From the NCBI GenBank assembly GCA_015499995.1, contig JADNRV010000265.1, positions 1 through 64,000 on the forward strand: a stretch of DNA of 64,000 bases, read 5' to 3'. The position numbers and the translations under genes were made by a program. Source of the stretch: Flammula alnicola. Taxonomy: Eukaryota > Basidiomycota > Agaricomycetes > Agaricales > Strophariaceae. The notes below the pieces were generated by a model. That model saw only the letters and a program-made list of their open reading frames with translations, ran no database searches and was not told the DNA's origin. How positions within the stretch are numbered: the first letter of the stretch is position 1; every line of letters begins with the position of its first letter. Below, piece by piece: positions 52,691-64,000 of this stretch.

Positions 52691-55600
52691 CCGTCTGAGC
52701 TCGCTTTTAATGATTTTGTAGCGCAGGAGGAGGCCATCGGTATGCCGTCCACCATTATCACGATTTCTCTGGATTCTGATCTATTCTTTACAGGAGCTGC
52801 GGCTCTGGATGCTGCCATGCGCGTTGATCCAGCGGCTTTCAACAATGATCAAGGTCCCTTGACTCGTTCAGAAATATATTAAATCTGATAATTTTGTTTA
52901 AGCAGATTGGAACCTTCCAGCCGATGACTTCAACATCGAGATGGGCGTTGGCCCACATCCCAATTTAAATGCCGCTGTCGACGACAATGAGCCAGAAATG
53001 GATAGAATTCGGATTGAATATCATCCTAATACAGGGAAAACCTCGGAGACTTTCAGCTTTGAAGATTACTGCAATGCCCCTGAAGAACCTCCCATTATTC
53101 CTCCAACGGATGAGACCCCTTGGCGCCCATTCCCAACACGCCTCAATTTTGAAGTCTCCAAGGTAATGTTGGATGCGCATATGAATAAAAAGCAGATCAC
53201 AAAGATGATCGAGCTTATACATCAAGCCATTGCAAGTCCTCAATCATTCACACTTGCGAATGAGGCCTACCATTCCCGGATTTGGGAATATGCATGAGAG
53301 ACGCGCGCTGTTGCAGTGAGTTATTTTATACTCAAGTTGCATTCAGAGCTCCTGTTAACTCCATGATAAAAATAGTTTCAAAAGCGTGTTATTTCTGTCA
53401 AATATAAAGAGGAGGAGCTGTCATACGATGTCTGGACACGGCCCATCTGGACATGGTGCCGTGAACTTCTTTTGGATGAAACATTGATCCACGAATTTCA
53501 ATGGAACGCGGAACGTCTCTCCAAATTTAACGGCGAAAAATATGAACATTTTGTTGATGAACCCTGGACAGCCAAGGCATGGTGGAACTATCAGGTATGT
53601 AGATTTTCTGATTGCAACTTGAACGTCTACATCTTCTCATTGCATCTATGATATTAGAGTACTCTGCCTGTGGGTGCATTACCCTTTTGCATTATCCTGT
53701 ATGCGGATAAAACTCGACTATCCTCATTTGGGACCGAGAAGGGATACCCTGTTCTCGTCCGTTGTGTGAACCTCCCTGTTCACATTCATAACGGGGAGGG
53801 CGTCGGAGGAGGTCGTCTTATTGGCTGGTTACCTATAGTAAGCGCACAAATTGGTTCTTGCTTTTAGTCAAAGTCATTGACTACTATCTTCTATATCCAA
53901 GCCGGAAGAAGATGCCCAGGAACGTGGTAAAAAGGGCTTCGTAAATCTTAAGCGCGAAATATGGCATCAAGCTGTCTACGAAATTATTCAGTCAATCGAG
54001 CTGCACACCGAAATTGGGACATCTGTGGAATGCGCCGACAATGTCGTTCGGCAGATCTTCCCACATATTCTCATAATCTCAGCAGACTTTGAAGAACAGT
54101 AAGTCTGGATTTTCTTTTATGATAATTGTTCCTTGCTAATATTTTAACCTATGAATAGATCGATGATCGCTCTCACTCGTGGTGGGACCAGCAACTTCCC
54201 ATGTACCATATGCCTTGTCCCAAAGGCAGAAATTCCAAACTTATCCAAGGAATTCGACATGCGGACAACTCAGACAATGCAGGAGGTTTGGGATCGAGCT
54301 CAGGACATGAACAGCACTGACCGTGAAGAGCTCCTAAAGGGTTATGGGCTCAGAGACGTCAAGGTTAGCTTAGACTGACTGCAAATAATAAATGTTGTGT
54401 GATTTACTCATTTATGGAATCTATATCTGTACCTTTCTATTGAAATTAGAACGTCCTCTGGGGCCTTCGAGGCACAGATGTGTACCGTGCCTTGTCCTGG
54501 GATAAATTGCATGCACACGACGCTGGTTTATGGGCAGATCATCTCCTTGAAGAAGTCAAACGGATCCTCAAAGAACTTCCTACTATCAACAGACGCAATG
54601 CGGAGGCCGAAATCGATACCGCGTTCGTATTTCTCCTTATCTTCTTGCATACAAATATCATTTTGTTTCTTAGATTGCAGAATATTCCTCCTTGGAGCGG
54701 GTTAACTCATTTCAAGAGTTTGTCGAGTACAGGAGAAATGGCTGACGGTTTCAAATTTGAGGACCTTTCAAAGGTATTCAATCAACTCTAAAATTATTAC
54801 AGCCTTGGATTCGGATTCATTCTTGTTATAACCAGGTCTTTATCTTTGCTTCACAGCATATTCTTACACCGGACATATCAAAGGAAGGATTTCATTTACT
54901 CAAACTTATACGCAGCTATCTGGAACTTAATATGTTCGCCTCATTGACGGTCCAGACTGAGATGACAATTGCTGTGGGTAAGGCTGAGATGCAGCGTTTT
55001 GAAGAACTTCTACATGTACGTCATTCCATTCTTAAATTAAATTTCTCGAGAATCTGATTTAACTGATTCCATTGTTATACAGGTTTACGAGAAACTAAAT
55101 CCACTGAAGGCATGGACTTTTCCAAAGGTGCACATGCATCAGCACATCTTTCGTGATATTATGGACAAGGGAGTCACCCGAAATTACAATACGAAGCCAA
55201 GCGAGAAAGCAAACGGCCTTCTGAAGACATATTATCAACGTCATACTAACTTCAAAAATGTTGCATCTCAGGTAATATCCTTTCGATTTCAATCTTGCTG
55301 ATTCCAATAGTATCTAAATTTCAACCTCTCTAGATCCTCAGAGTCAGTGAGATGGACCTGGTTTCAACGATCATCTGGAATGGCATCGATACTCTGGACC
55401 GACATGCAAATGAACCAGGACCAGACGTAGATGTGATGACCGTGTCAATGGCCGGTGATTTGGAGTCCGAGGAGGTTCAGGAAACCCCTCGTGTTGTACA
55501 CGGATCGATTCGCCCGAATATTACAATTGCCGACTTGGAGCAAGGTCATTCTAGCGATGCCGCATTCCAGGGCTTCCGCAAAAAGCTTGCAGATGTATTA

Positions 55601-55820
55601 GCACGCTGCCGAGGCGTGCAAAGGGTAACCCTTAGGTCGCAGGAGCAGGTAAGTAATCTTACACGGGCTTTGTCATTACAATATTATGGCAGATACTCAT
55701 CATTCTATTCAGATCACACCTTATCAGTTTGTCAAGGTCGCATTCACGTCAATGATCGATTGGCGCTTGAACGACAACATCCTTTGGGCCAACCCTAATT
55801 TCCACAACCGACCTCGACAT

Positions 55821-57651
55821 CAGGGAAAAGGGAGAATGGAAATTGTAGGAAATAACTTGGAGATTACTCTCAATTGCCGGCAATAACCCTCAATAACCTC
55901 AATTACTCAATTACCCAGAATTACCGAAAATCTGAGAGGTTCCCAGTTTATGACAGGTAATTGTGGGTAATTGGATCACAATTAGTTGGGGTTACTTCAC
56001 AATTTACAGCATTTCCACTCAGTCTGATCATTTTCCATACTATTATTTATTGATATTCACATTCACGGAGAGAAAATCAATGATATATTCAAACTACTAC
56101 TGACAAATGTAGGTACAATCGGAGACAGACATATTCTGACCAACATCATCCTACATACACCAATCTATCATACATATTATGCACGAAAATCTTGTCATAG
56201 TTATAAGCAGGGATTTTCGACCAAGACAAGCAATTACTTACCACTCCTCCGCACATGTCTTCCAAGATAGGCTTTATCCTTAGTTGCTAGTGTTCTAAGA
56301 TTCGGAACTGTGTAAGCGCTAGAGAAGTCGAGTGAGATATTAAGCACTTACATTGACGCCATGATGGGCTCACTATATTGCACCGAGGTACGTAGTTGGG
56401 TACAGGTTGCGAGGGAGGCCCCGGCTGCTTGGTGTTGGCATTCCGGGGTTTGTGGCATTGGTGGCGGTCCTGGATGTTGATTTATTAGTGGGGTCGTCAG
56501 TGCTGATGGGTTGGTGGTGGCCGCAGTTGCTCATGGATCCAACAAGGGACTAGGCGAGGTGACAGTCACCAGCCCTGTTATCTGCACAAAAACAGTTGTG
56601 CATGGGTTAGTGTCATTGCATAGAATGGGCTGGGTGCCTGCTTACCGGTTGTTGTCATATCCTTGCTTGAATTCTGGCTGCTGAACGTAACGATGTTCAC
56701 CGCCCTCGTTCGTGGCCTTTGCGCTTGCCTATGGGGTAGTGGACAATCTCGCAATGGAACAAGGTATGGCGGACTAGCAACAGCCTCCAGGCCACGCATC
56801 TGCACAGAAAGGGTGGATGGACAGTCAGTGGCGTTGTACGGGGTAGTTTGCCACGTACCTGGGGACCCTCATCCTCTTCCTCATCCTCTGTGTGCCCTTT
56901 CTTGCTGGCGTTGCTAGGCATATGGTTCGCTGGCAACTTGCAACATACAATATTGACGACGAATGGTCGTGCTTGTGTTTCTTGGGTCGTTGTTGTCTTC
57001 GTGGGGCTGTGGGTAAAGCAAGAGTGTGTACTTAGTCATCAACATTGATGGTGGATTGGGTGAACAGACAGCATTCGGTGGCGGAGCGAGCAACTGGAAG
57101 ATGGTGTTGATGGTAAGAGGACAAGTTCAAGTTGAACGTTGAACGTTTGAACGGAATTCAACCACGATCAACAATGTCACGTGCATCGGAGTTTGAACTG
57201 ACTCGACACAATTCTCGAAATTTGTGTCAGCCACTGTGTGCGCACTGTGTCATGGTTGATAGCGACATGAGCCTTCACTCAGTGCTGATGTCTCCTGTGA
57301 GTATGCAAAACTTCTCATTCTATTCTACATTTTGCTGCATACAGTTAGATGTATTGCATCCAGATAAATTCACTATTCATATTGAATCCCAGCATGCATC
57401 CAAGAGCCTAGTTACTTAATTTGTACCTCTGTAAAACCTCTGGATGTGCTTTAGGGAATATCAAGTAATGGAAAGAAATTCAAGAGTAATTCCCTACCTG
57501 ACAAAGTATTTGAAGGAAATCAAATCAAATTTCCTCATTATTACTCAAGCATTACCTCGGTTTCCCTAAATTACTCACAATTACCCACGACTACTTTGGT
57601 TCCAGGAAATGGATGGAAATAAACTTGAATTTCCATTTCTCGTTTTCCCTG
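55821..57651. mobile_element. hAT-like non-autonomous element in the last exon region of the transposase gene
   Basis: Its ends are inverted: CAGGGAAAAGGGAGAATGGA at the left and CAGGGAAAACGAGAAATGGA inwards from the right. The flanking 8-mers CTCGACAT and ATGGATAT are probably diverged copies of one target that coded Arg-Tyr in the transpos­ase (family motif PRYD). The interior is rich in AATTACC/GGTAATT words, carries one small predicted gene on the minus strand and has no transposase. Confidence 0.7.
56550..56921 (-). CDS. Small predicted gene inside the hAT-like element, 82 aa
   Basis: Three exons, 56921-56859, 56799-56646 and 56581-56550, join in frame with GT...AG introns of about 60 bp. 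The start is MPSNASKKGHTEDEEEDEGP, exon 2 begins MRGLEAVASPPYLVPLRDCP, and the end is DNRAGDCHLA. It is acidic at the N-terminus and basic in the middle, and no domain is recognised. It may be the start of a former element-encoded protein or a chance model, though correct splice phases at both junctions argue slightly for the former. Confidence 0.35.
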
Positions 57652-58450
57652 ATGGATATGATTACGCTCTAATCAAAGTCCATGCACAGGAGTGCATTTT
57701 TGCTCATATTCTCTATATATTCCATGTTGATCATGCTGGGGAACGATACCATATGGCTCTGGTCCTGCCCATAGATCTCCCTCGGATGTTACAGGACCGA
57801 CCAAGGGATGAGGCGCTTCGACTGACACGACTCCGTGCAAGGCCTAGAGCTTCAAGTGTAATTGTGGACACAAACTCTATCATTCGGGGGGACTTTTGGT
57901 CGAAGATTACGCCTCAGCTGCAGGGGAGTTTCTCGTGGTTGACGTGATTGACCAAGATATGTGGATGCGGATGAAGTCAATTGTCTTGGTTTATCATGCA
58001 GCTATCTAGCACGCAGCACTTGGCAATGGAAGGATCATGGACGAGTATTTTACGTCTGAATAGATCTGTATCACAGTCTGTCAAGATTTAATATGTCTCG
58101 ACTCTGTATCTGTTACGTCTGTGTTTTCAAGTTATGAATTCAAATTTTCAGAATCAACAGGGAAAGTCTTCTTGAGCGCATCTCAGGCTGTTCACCATTC
58201 AGTCAGCTGCGCCGAATTCATTGACATGACATTCGCCTAACTCTCTGACCTGCAATGCAGCCTCGCGGCTGGAATGTAAAATTACACCGTGTCAATGATG
58301 ACATCTTATAGTGTGCTGCGTTCAGCATTAGATTAAATAGCACGGTCGGATTCTGTCCACTTCAGAGCCTCCTCAGCTTCACGCTACATTCTATCTGACT
58401 GCTTTCGATAACATCGACTTTATTGTTCTTGGTGTCTTGTTGCTGTAATA

Positions 58451-60647
58451 ATGTCTCGTCGCCATCTCATCTCACCAAACGCGCCCGCGACTCAGCCTAT
58501 GGTAGTTGCCGCATCGCGCAACTCGTCGCCGGCACCTGCCGGTGGAATTTATGGACATCTAGCTAGGAACTCCGAATCCCCAGACTCGACTCATAGCGGG
58601 CTAGAATCAAATTTCACTGCTTATCGCTCAGCCCAGTTCCAGTCAGAGTCGCATACATCATTATCTGCAGCATCTTCCGAAGGTTTCATGGCGCCTAGCA
58701 TGGCCAATCCCCAGATGATATATCATGTCAGTAATATTTAAACATTCTTTTTATCAGATGGGCCTTTTACCTGAGCCGTATTCCATCCAACAGGTGTATC
58801 TTGAAGGCCAACAAAAGATCTCTGCTCTCCAGTCAGAAATCAGTGATTTAAAAGCCCAGCTCGCAGACACCCAACTGAAATTTGTCGGTAAAGGATCTCG
58901 GAAGAGAGGACCAGCAGTCCAGGGTGACCATGATTCTGCTTCCACCGTTATTGAAGAGATCAGGAAGCTAGGGCGCCATTTCCGATTGTTCTATACTCCT
59001 TTTCAGGTTGATCCATCCGCATTCACGGCTGCTCGTCCTGCTTTCGATGCGAATGATCCAATTCGTTATGCGGACACCCAAAATCAAGCCCTCAGCGTCA
59101 CCGCAGAGTTGTATGAAGCAATCCCTATCAAATTTCATAGCATTATGTCGTTGAATTCTATCCACGTAGAAGTGGGTAACTTCTCCAAGAATGTGCGTAT
59201 TTTATCTTCTGTTCCTTGACCGACTCATTTGATGAACAAATATTCCTTCAGTTCCGCGACGCTATGGGCAGCAGTCGCTCTTCATCATTGATGTTGCTTC
59301 GCCGCGAGGCTGCAAGTATCTTTGGTGTTCCTGCCAAGTACTTCACAGAATCGGACACAGCCCCTGGCCCACCCGCGCGCGATACCATTCTGGAAATTCA
59401 AAGCCTTCTTGGAAGTATTGTCAATCCTAATGGCCTTGCTGACTATCCTAGGTTTCCACCCATTTTATGTTTCGACGGTGACACTACGAAGGTCAACAAA
59501 AGATTTTTGAACGAATCTCTACTCATGGTGAGTTATCACGAAGTTTTGACGCCGTCATCAGCATGGGCGTCTAATTTGAATATCTAATAATTATAACACT
59601 GGCAGGTCGCCCGAGCAGATATTTTTGGTAAAACAGCCGCTCAGAATAAAGCCCGTGCTGTTGCTCATTCTACCAGTGCCTATCTATGATCAGATATTCC
59701 AGCTACGACGACATTCGGACTCATTGCCTGGGTGTGTATTGCCGTACGTGAAGATCATTAATGTTCAGTTGTTGATCGTGATTTCGGCTTCTGAATTTCT
59801 TATGAACAGAGTCATTATATTCTTTCAAAGGATGAACGCTTCGAAAATGGTGGAATTGGGCCTCAGATGCAGATTAACTATCTCGGCGATTTCGAGTACT
59901 ACAAGCGTTGGCTTATCGAAGCTTCTCATAACCCTGTGAGTGCATCCTGGGTTGAACAACTTCTTGCACGCTGGGACGTGGAGATATTTTCGACGCACAA
60001 CAAACATAAGGGGCATTTCCCTGCCTCTGTCAATGAGACCGAGGTTATCGAGTTGGATGACGCAGCGGAAATCGAACGTGATTTAAATATGCTGCATCTT
60101 ACTACTCCCGCAGATGGTAAGAATTTCATCCAATCCTGTAATTCAGACAAATACTGATCACTATATCTTGACAGACTGGCAGCTACCTGGATCTGGACCT
60201 AATGTTACAGAGAGTGATGATGACTTCTATGTCATCGACGCTCTGCCGGCGCCTATGGCACCTGATCCCGCGCCTGATTCAGAGCCTCCGAGGAATCGTA
60301 TCAACGTCATCCCATTGGTCCAGGAATCACTTGTGCCCATTATCCCAGCACACATTGATTTCCCTCAAGGTACAGCTCAGACCATTGATGCTCCTTGACC
60401 TGATGTCCCTTTTATTGATAATGTGGAGACTCCTCTCATCACTGCTGCCACCATGGCTCCTCCTCTCGCTACTGTCACTGCTGCTCGATCACGTCCAACA
60501 AGATCAACGATTCGATCAAATGTCGCAGTCGCAAATCTGCCGAGCTCTGAATTGGATGCGATATTACCAGTGCAATCCTCCTCTAATACTGTCAATGATC
60601 ATCCAGCACCAGTTCGGGGACGGGGACGCGGTAGGTCCAAGAAGTGA
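58451..60647 (+). pseudogene. Transposon-associated multi-exon gene, two in-frame TGA codons
   Basis: Exons 58451-58726, 58758-59192, 59252-59527, 59606-59743, 59810-60116 and 60175-60647 all join in phase. A disordered start (MSRRHLISPNAPATQPMVVA) is followed by a coiled coil (YLEGQQKISALQSEISDLKA), a basic patch GKGSRKRGP, then a globular part with FRDAMGSSRSSSLMLLRREA, ADIFGKTAAQNKARAV, FGLIAWVCIA and IGPQMQINYLGDFEYYKRWL. A tail with RGRGRGRSKK ends it. I recall similar proteins beside Agaricomycete transposons but cannot name the family. TGA at 59687-59689 (YL*SD) and 60396-60398 (DAP*PD) interrupt otherwise good frames, most simply as CGA-to-TGA changes. It lies 440 bp downstream of the transposase gene, same strand. 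Confidence 0.6.
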
Positions 60648-61821
60648 GGAAGAGGAGCTGCTGTGTAATTAAACTGTGTAATTAAAACTTAGGCAGCAGA
60701 GGTGGTCCACAAGACTTCTCCACTCGTTTCTTATGCGGTCGTCAAGTTTGTTCATCGGATTCCTTTGAAATATATTACAGTCATTCTTTTCTCGTCATGT
60801 TGGATCTTTACGCATTCAAGTTTGGATTCTCTCACATATGAATAATTGGTGATATAAGTAATTTCCTATCAACGGTAATACTTGTATTATTATATTTCCA
60901 GATCTCTGTCAGGAACTTTGAGGAATCGCCTGTGCGATTCACGTGGGACTAATAAGGTGAGATAAGAGTCGCACATTCAGATATTAATCGGTGAGTGAAT
61001 GGATTTAATCTCAACTCTCGCTACAACCCCTGCTCACGCTTTTCTTCTCTTAAATCGAATGCACTCTGCCACTCAAATCATAGGCATGGGTTTTTGGCAG
61101 TGAGGCATGAGTGCGTGAGTGTGAGTGCATGCAAGTGCATGTGTGAGTGCGTGCAAGTGCATGTGTGAGTGCGTGCAAGTGCATGTGTGAGTGCGTGCAA
61201 GTATGGGCAAGTGCGTGTGAGTGAGTGAAGGTCAGTGAGGGTGCGTGAGGGTGAGTGGCTTAGGTGAGTGCAGAGTGAGTGCAGATGAAGGTGTCGCATA
61301 CTGTTGTGAGTGCGTATGCAAGCGCCCGTTGAGCGCCTACGGATCACGTGTAAGTGCGCATGACTTTCGTGTCATGCTAATTCATGTCATAACTTCGCAC
61401 CAATTTCATTTTTTGTAATTTCCCTGGGATATACAATACATTAAGACATAATCTATCTAATTCCTAATGCTATTGGTGGATGTGAAAGAGTGTAATTTCT
61501 GTACGAAGTCGGTCATTTCCACAGGAATGCACCTGGTCACACATGTTCCCACGGCACCTGGCACACAAAAACCTCGCGCAAAAACGGCAACATGCACCCT
61601 CCCTCTTAGGCTGCGTTCGGACTCAGAATGTCACATTTTGATGCGGCATTCTGGCCTATATTTGGTAGTTTAGATTATCATCACATGCTTTGAAGGTCCC
61701 GTGCAAATGTGATGATCTGTGACATCCCGCGTTCTGTTTGTTGATCAGACCGTTGTGTCTCGTCTCTTATCTCTCCCTCTCTTACTTTCACCACCTCCCC
61801 TCATCCTCGTAGCTCATCGAC
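60648..61821. other. Intergenic with a minisatellite
   Basis: 61105-61270 is built from GTGAGTGCGTGCAAGTGCAT-like units of about 22 bp, three to four of them nearly perfect, followed by degenerate GTGAGTG runs. Reading frames across it are repeat artefacts. The rest shows no gene. Confidence 0.7.
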
Positions 61822-62302
61822 ATGACCAAAGACAACGGCGCTGCACAGTGGACCACTGAAGATGAGGTAACCTTCATCGACTTCTTACTACTGCATGCTG
61901 CTGCTGCCGGGGATGGCGGCAACTTCAAAATGGTGACATTCAATGCCGCTGCACCCGTCGTCGAGGCGAAGCGAGTCAAGGGAGGCCCGAAAACTGCCAA
62001 GGCCTGTCAGAACAAATACAACTCGGTACGTTCTATCATCCTCATCATGTGTAATTGCACTGAATTTACATTGTTAGCTTCATCGAACCTTTCGTGCCAT
62101 ACAGGCCATCAAGAACAGGTCAGGTTGGACCTGGAGTGACGAAACTGGTGCTTCCATCACTCCGGAGATGGAGGATACTTGGTCGGACTTCCTCAAGGTT
62201 CACAAGGATGCTAAACCCTTCAAGAACAAGGGTTGGGTCCACCTCGAGAAGGTCTCGTTGCTCATGCCTGCTACCGTGAAGGGCAAACACGTTTTCCGTT
62301 GA
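61822..62302 (+). CDS. Myb/SANT-like domain protein, 3' end cut off by an LTR
   Basis: Exon 1 61822-62025 and exon 2 from 62105 join in phase 0. The protein reads MTKDNGAAQWTTEDEVTFID, FLLLHAAAAG, TAKACQNKYNS, then AIKNRSGWTWSDETGASITP, EDTWSDFLKVHKDAKPFKNK and GWVHLEKVSLLMP ... GKHVFR. This is the Myb/SANT-like domain (helix-turn-helix DNA binding, Trp spacing) that often accompanies transposases of the Harbinger type or occurs as a fungal expansion family. The stop codon TGA consists of the first bases of the LTR at 62300, so the native C-terminus is missing. A truncated protein of 133 aa containing the whole domain could still be made. Confidence 0.8.
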
Positions 62303-63743
62303 TAGGGCCGCAAACCGGCCACGCACAAATTTTGCAATATATCATCTTTTACCTATGGAATATAACCGAGACAGAGAGACTATAACGCACCCAAGTTAGT
62401 AGTCTAAGGCCTAGCTATGCGACTACTAGCTGTCATATAACCTGTGACAATGGCAATCAGACGCGGTTCAGAGCTAGCTGAGTCCGTATGATAATCCGGG
62501 AGACAGTTAAAAGTTAGAAAACAGTGAAACATAGAACGCATAAGTCACAAACGACTAGCGAGGCATAAACGCACCATGGGGAATAAATTAAAAAGACTTC
62601 TGGATGCTTTGGACTTAGTGCGCGGCGAATTCAGTCCAATCAGTGTATTGCTGAATAGCTAGCTACAAAATACTACAACTAGGAGCGTGAGACACAGCTA
62701 GGGAAAGTTAGACGCGAATGCGTCGACTACTAGCGAGCGTATCTTGTGACTTACTGAGAAAACGCACGGGATGCGGACGCGTTAGTTAGACGCACGCTCT
62801 ACCCTCTACCCGGGGGACTACCAAAAGTGGTAATAGGACAAGAAAGGAAAGAAGGAACCGGCATCAATGATGGCCGCAGATCCGGAATAAAGCGGCACCG
62901 CTAGCCGAGATGCACGCATGATGCGCATGGTACGCGGAAGTCAGGAGCGTCCTAGCGCACTAAAATGGGATGAATTTCCAAATCCTTGACCGCTATCTGG
63001 TCACCTGGAATACCCAACCCTATACCCATTGCCTGCAGGCATTATTTACACGAGATAAGAATGTTTTACTCTATTTTATTCGCATACCAGAACCACACAT
63101 AGCTGTAGTATAAAAGATGTACTTTTGTAGCTAGTTACCTTAAGCAATCTCTTCCCAGTTTTATTTCGAGCTAAGACGCAGTGTCTAGTAAGAAAGAGGA
63201 CGAATAAAGGATCAGTTTTGACTTCAATAGAGTTCGTTTGAAAGCCAGAAGAAGGCTTAGTGTTAAAGAGAAGTTCTTGAGGACAAGGTCCAAGAATTTA
63301 GAAGCCAGAAGAGTGCTTAGAGAAAGTCAGAAACAGAGTCCAAGTGGGCTAGCAGATCGTTCAGAAGGTAGCGCACAGTGCGGCCTTAGTTTCAGACGAG
63401 TTCCGAGCCTCCAGAGCAGCTAGTGCTTCGAAAGTCGAGCTAGTAGCGTCTTAGAGAGCTTTTCTAAAAACATAAAACCTTAAAAATCAATAAAACCGTT
63501 CATCCTTGTGATAAAACGAAGCTTGAAACGAAGATAAAACGTGTATTTGAATAATTCCTCATACCCACTTTAAACGAACCGCGAGGCGCTGTCTACAAGT
63601 CAGCTAGCTAAATAAAATAAACACTGTGGAGTACAGCACACTACATATTTCTGAAGCTAGTAGAGCATCGCTCGACCTAGTTAGGATCTCGCTCCGCAGT
63701 TGTGTGTGTTGTTTAGGTCGCTGAGCACGTAGCGGGTCTCTCA
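62300..63743 (+). repeat. 5' LTR of a plus-strand LTR retrotransposon
   Basis: 1444 bp, TGATAGGGCC...GGGTCTCTCA, preceded by TTCCGT, the same six bases that precede the solo LTR at 51230. A primer-binding site follows two bases after its end, and gag coding starts shortly after. It contains a partial internal duplication (GAAGCCAGAAGAAGGCTTAG and GAAGCCAGAAGAGTGCTTAG, about 63241 and 63301). Confidence 0.85.
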
Positions 63744-63745
63744 TC

Positions 63746-63764
63746 TGGAGCCCACCGCGAGGGG
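63746..63764 (+). other. Primer-binding site (tRNA type)
   Basis: TGGAGCCCACCGCGAGGGG, two bases after the LTR end. It is identical to the site at 747-765 on the other strand, so two elements with unlike LTRs use the same tRNA primer. Confidence 0.8.
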
Positions 63765-63881
63765 TGGTTCAGAAACATATTTTATTGGAACTTTGAAATT
63801 CGTAGCATTACACAAAACAGGTACAATTGAGCGAGGACGTTTGTAAAAGCGAAATCAATCGAAAAATACCACATCTAGTCA

Positions 63882-64000
63882 GTGAAAACGGCGCCTAAGC
63901 CAAGCAATCTGCCGTCGTCGTTGGCGAGACCCACGCAGCCAGCTAGTGGACCTTCACAAAGCGGGCCGCAACCCAGAGGTACGCGTAACTCGCAAGCCGC
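63882..64000 (+). CDS. Start of Gag of the plus-strand retrotransposon (cut by window edge)
   Basis: The frame after the stop at 63876-63878 reads KTAPKPSNLPSSLARPTQPA and SGPSQSGPQPRGTRNSQA, a Ser/Pro-rich, basic N-terminus as usual for fungal Gag. The first codon of the open frame is GTG at 63882, not ATG. The true start may be mutated or lie on a spliced leader. Confidence 0.5.
   Translation, partial: MKTAPKPSNLPSSLARPTQPASGPSQSGPQPRGTRNSQA

Larger units (their letters stand above)
51100..58009 (+). pseudogene. Plavaka-type transposase gene, interrupted by a solo LTR and a hAT-like element
   Basis: The ATG at 51100 opens a C2HC zinc finger (CKWCERLFAARGVKQHERRC). Then follow about a dozen short-intron exons (52695-52853, 52906-53315, 53376-53594, 53658-53837, 53902-54098, 54159-54363, 54450-54622, 54674-54773, 54836-55015, 55083-55271, 55334-55648, 55713-55820) and a last part to 58009. 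Diagnostic words are PWRPFPTRLNFEVSKVMLDA, ILYADKTRLSSFGTEKGYPV, GGGRLIGWLPI, GTSNFPCTICLVPKAE, GLRDVKNVLW, LSWDKLHAHDAGLW, MHQHIFRDI and RNYNTKPSEK. They are those of Plavaka transposases, a CACTA-related family of Agaricomycetes. Inactivating changes: TGA at 53295-53297, a one-base frameshift at the G6 run 57886-57891, and two insertions. Confidence 0.85.

Noticed and set aside
61105..61270. CRISPR-like repeat array
   Set aside because: Units are contiguous, about 22 bp and degenerate with no spacers; it is a eukaryotic minisatellite.
51230..63743. Pair of 1.45-kb inverted sequences read as terminal inverted repeats of one giant DNA transposon carrying the genes between them
   Set aside because: The left copy has its own flanking CCGT duplication and splits a gene frame that rejoins without it. 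The right copy is followed by a primer-binding site and gag. They are two independent LTR insertions in opposite orientation.

Overview
The window reads as nuclear DNA of a filamentous basidiomycete, most likely an Agaricomycete. Introns are short (about 50-60 bp, GT...AG, with CTAAC-type branch sites). The proteins are typical of that class: NACHT proteins with the short N-terminal GGVFHHIEGN-type motif, a DUF7137 protein, a Plavaka-type transposase, and chromodomain Ty3/gypsy elements. Start codons were therefore judged as ATG; open frames that begin only at GTG or TTG are flagged. No rRNA, tRNA or CRISPR array was recognised.

Layout. 1-2450 is the 5' end (gag, primer-binding site, LTR) of a minus-strand LTR retrotransposon cut by the window edge. 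2634-5870 is a truncated tyrosine-recombinase (DIRS-like) retroelement. 6737-47727 holds four paralogous NACHT genes, A(+), B(-), C(+) and D(-), separated by mosaic, partly inverted segmental duplications. A lacks its first exon and is split by a hAT-like element, which was itself split by a nearly intact chromodomain Ty3/gypsy element (8635-16366, 5-bp target duplication, almost identical LTRs). B looks intact (801 aa). C is intact except for one lost splice acceptor that an in-frame downstream AG may rescue. D carries a nonsense codon. Around the NACHT genes lie a convergent DUF7137 gene (one fairly complete, others as fragments), two small divergently transcribed genes, a 1261-aa low-complexity protein and a duplicated piece of it, and several non-autonomous DNA transposons with recognisable target duplications (27111-27890, 39733-42400, 40614-41267).

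51100-62302 is a second mobile-element-rich block. It holds a Plavaka transposase gene interrupted by a solo LTR and by a hAT-like element, a neighbouring multi-exon transposon-associated gene, a minisatellite, and a Myb/SANT-like gene whose 3' end is cut off by an LTR. 62300-64000 is the 5' LTR, primer-binding site and start of gag of another LTR retrotransposon, on the plus strand.

Functionally, the host-gene content is a diversifying cluster of NACHT (NLR-like) genes with a shared upstream block containing a CACGTG or near-match box about 140 bp before the ATG. The rest is nested mobile elements. The most informative single observation is that the gypsy element has all the marks of Tf1-type self-priming: an 11-nt sequence next to the 5' LTR is exactly complementary to an LTR stretch that begins about 35 nt downstream of a TATA box.
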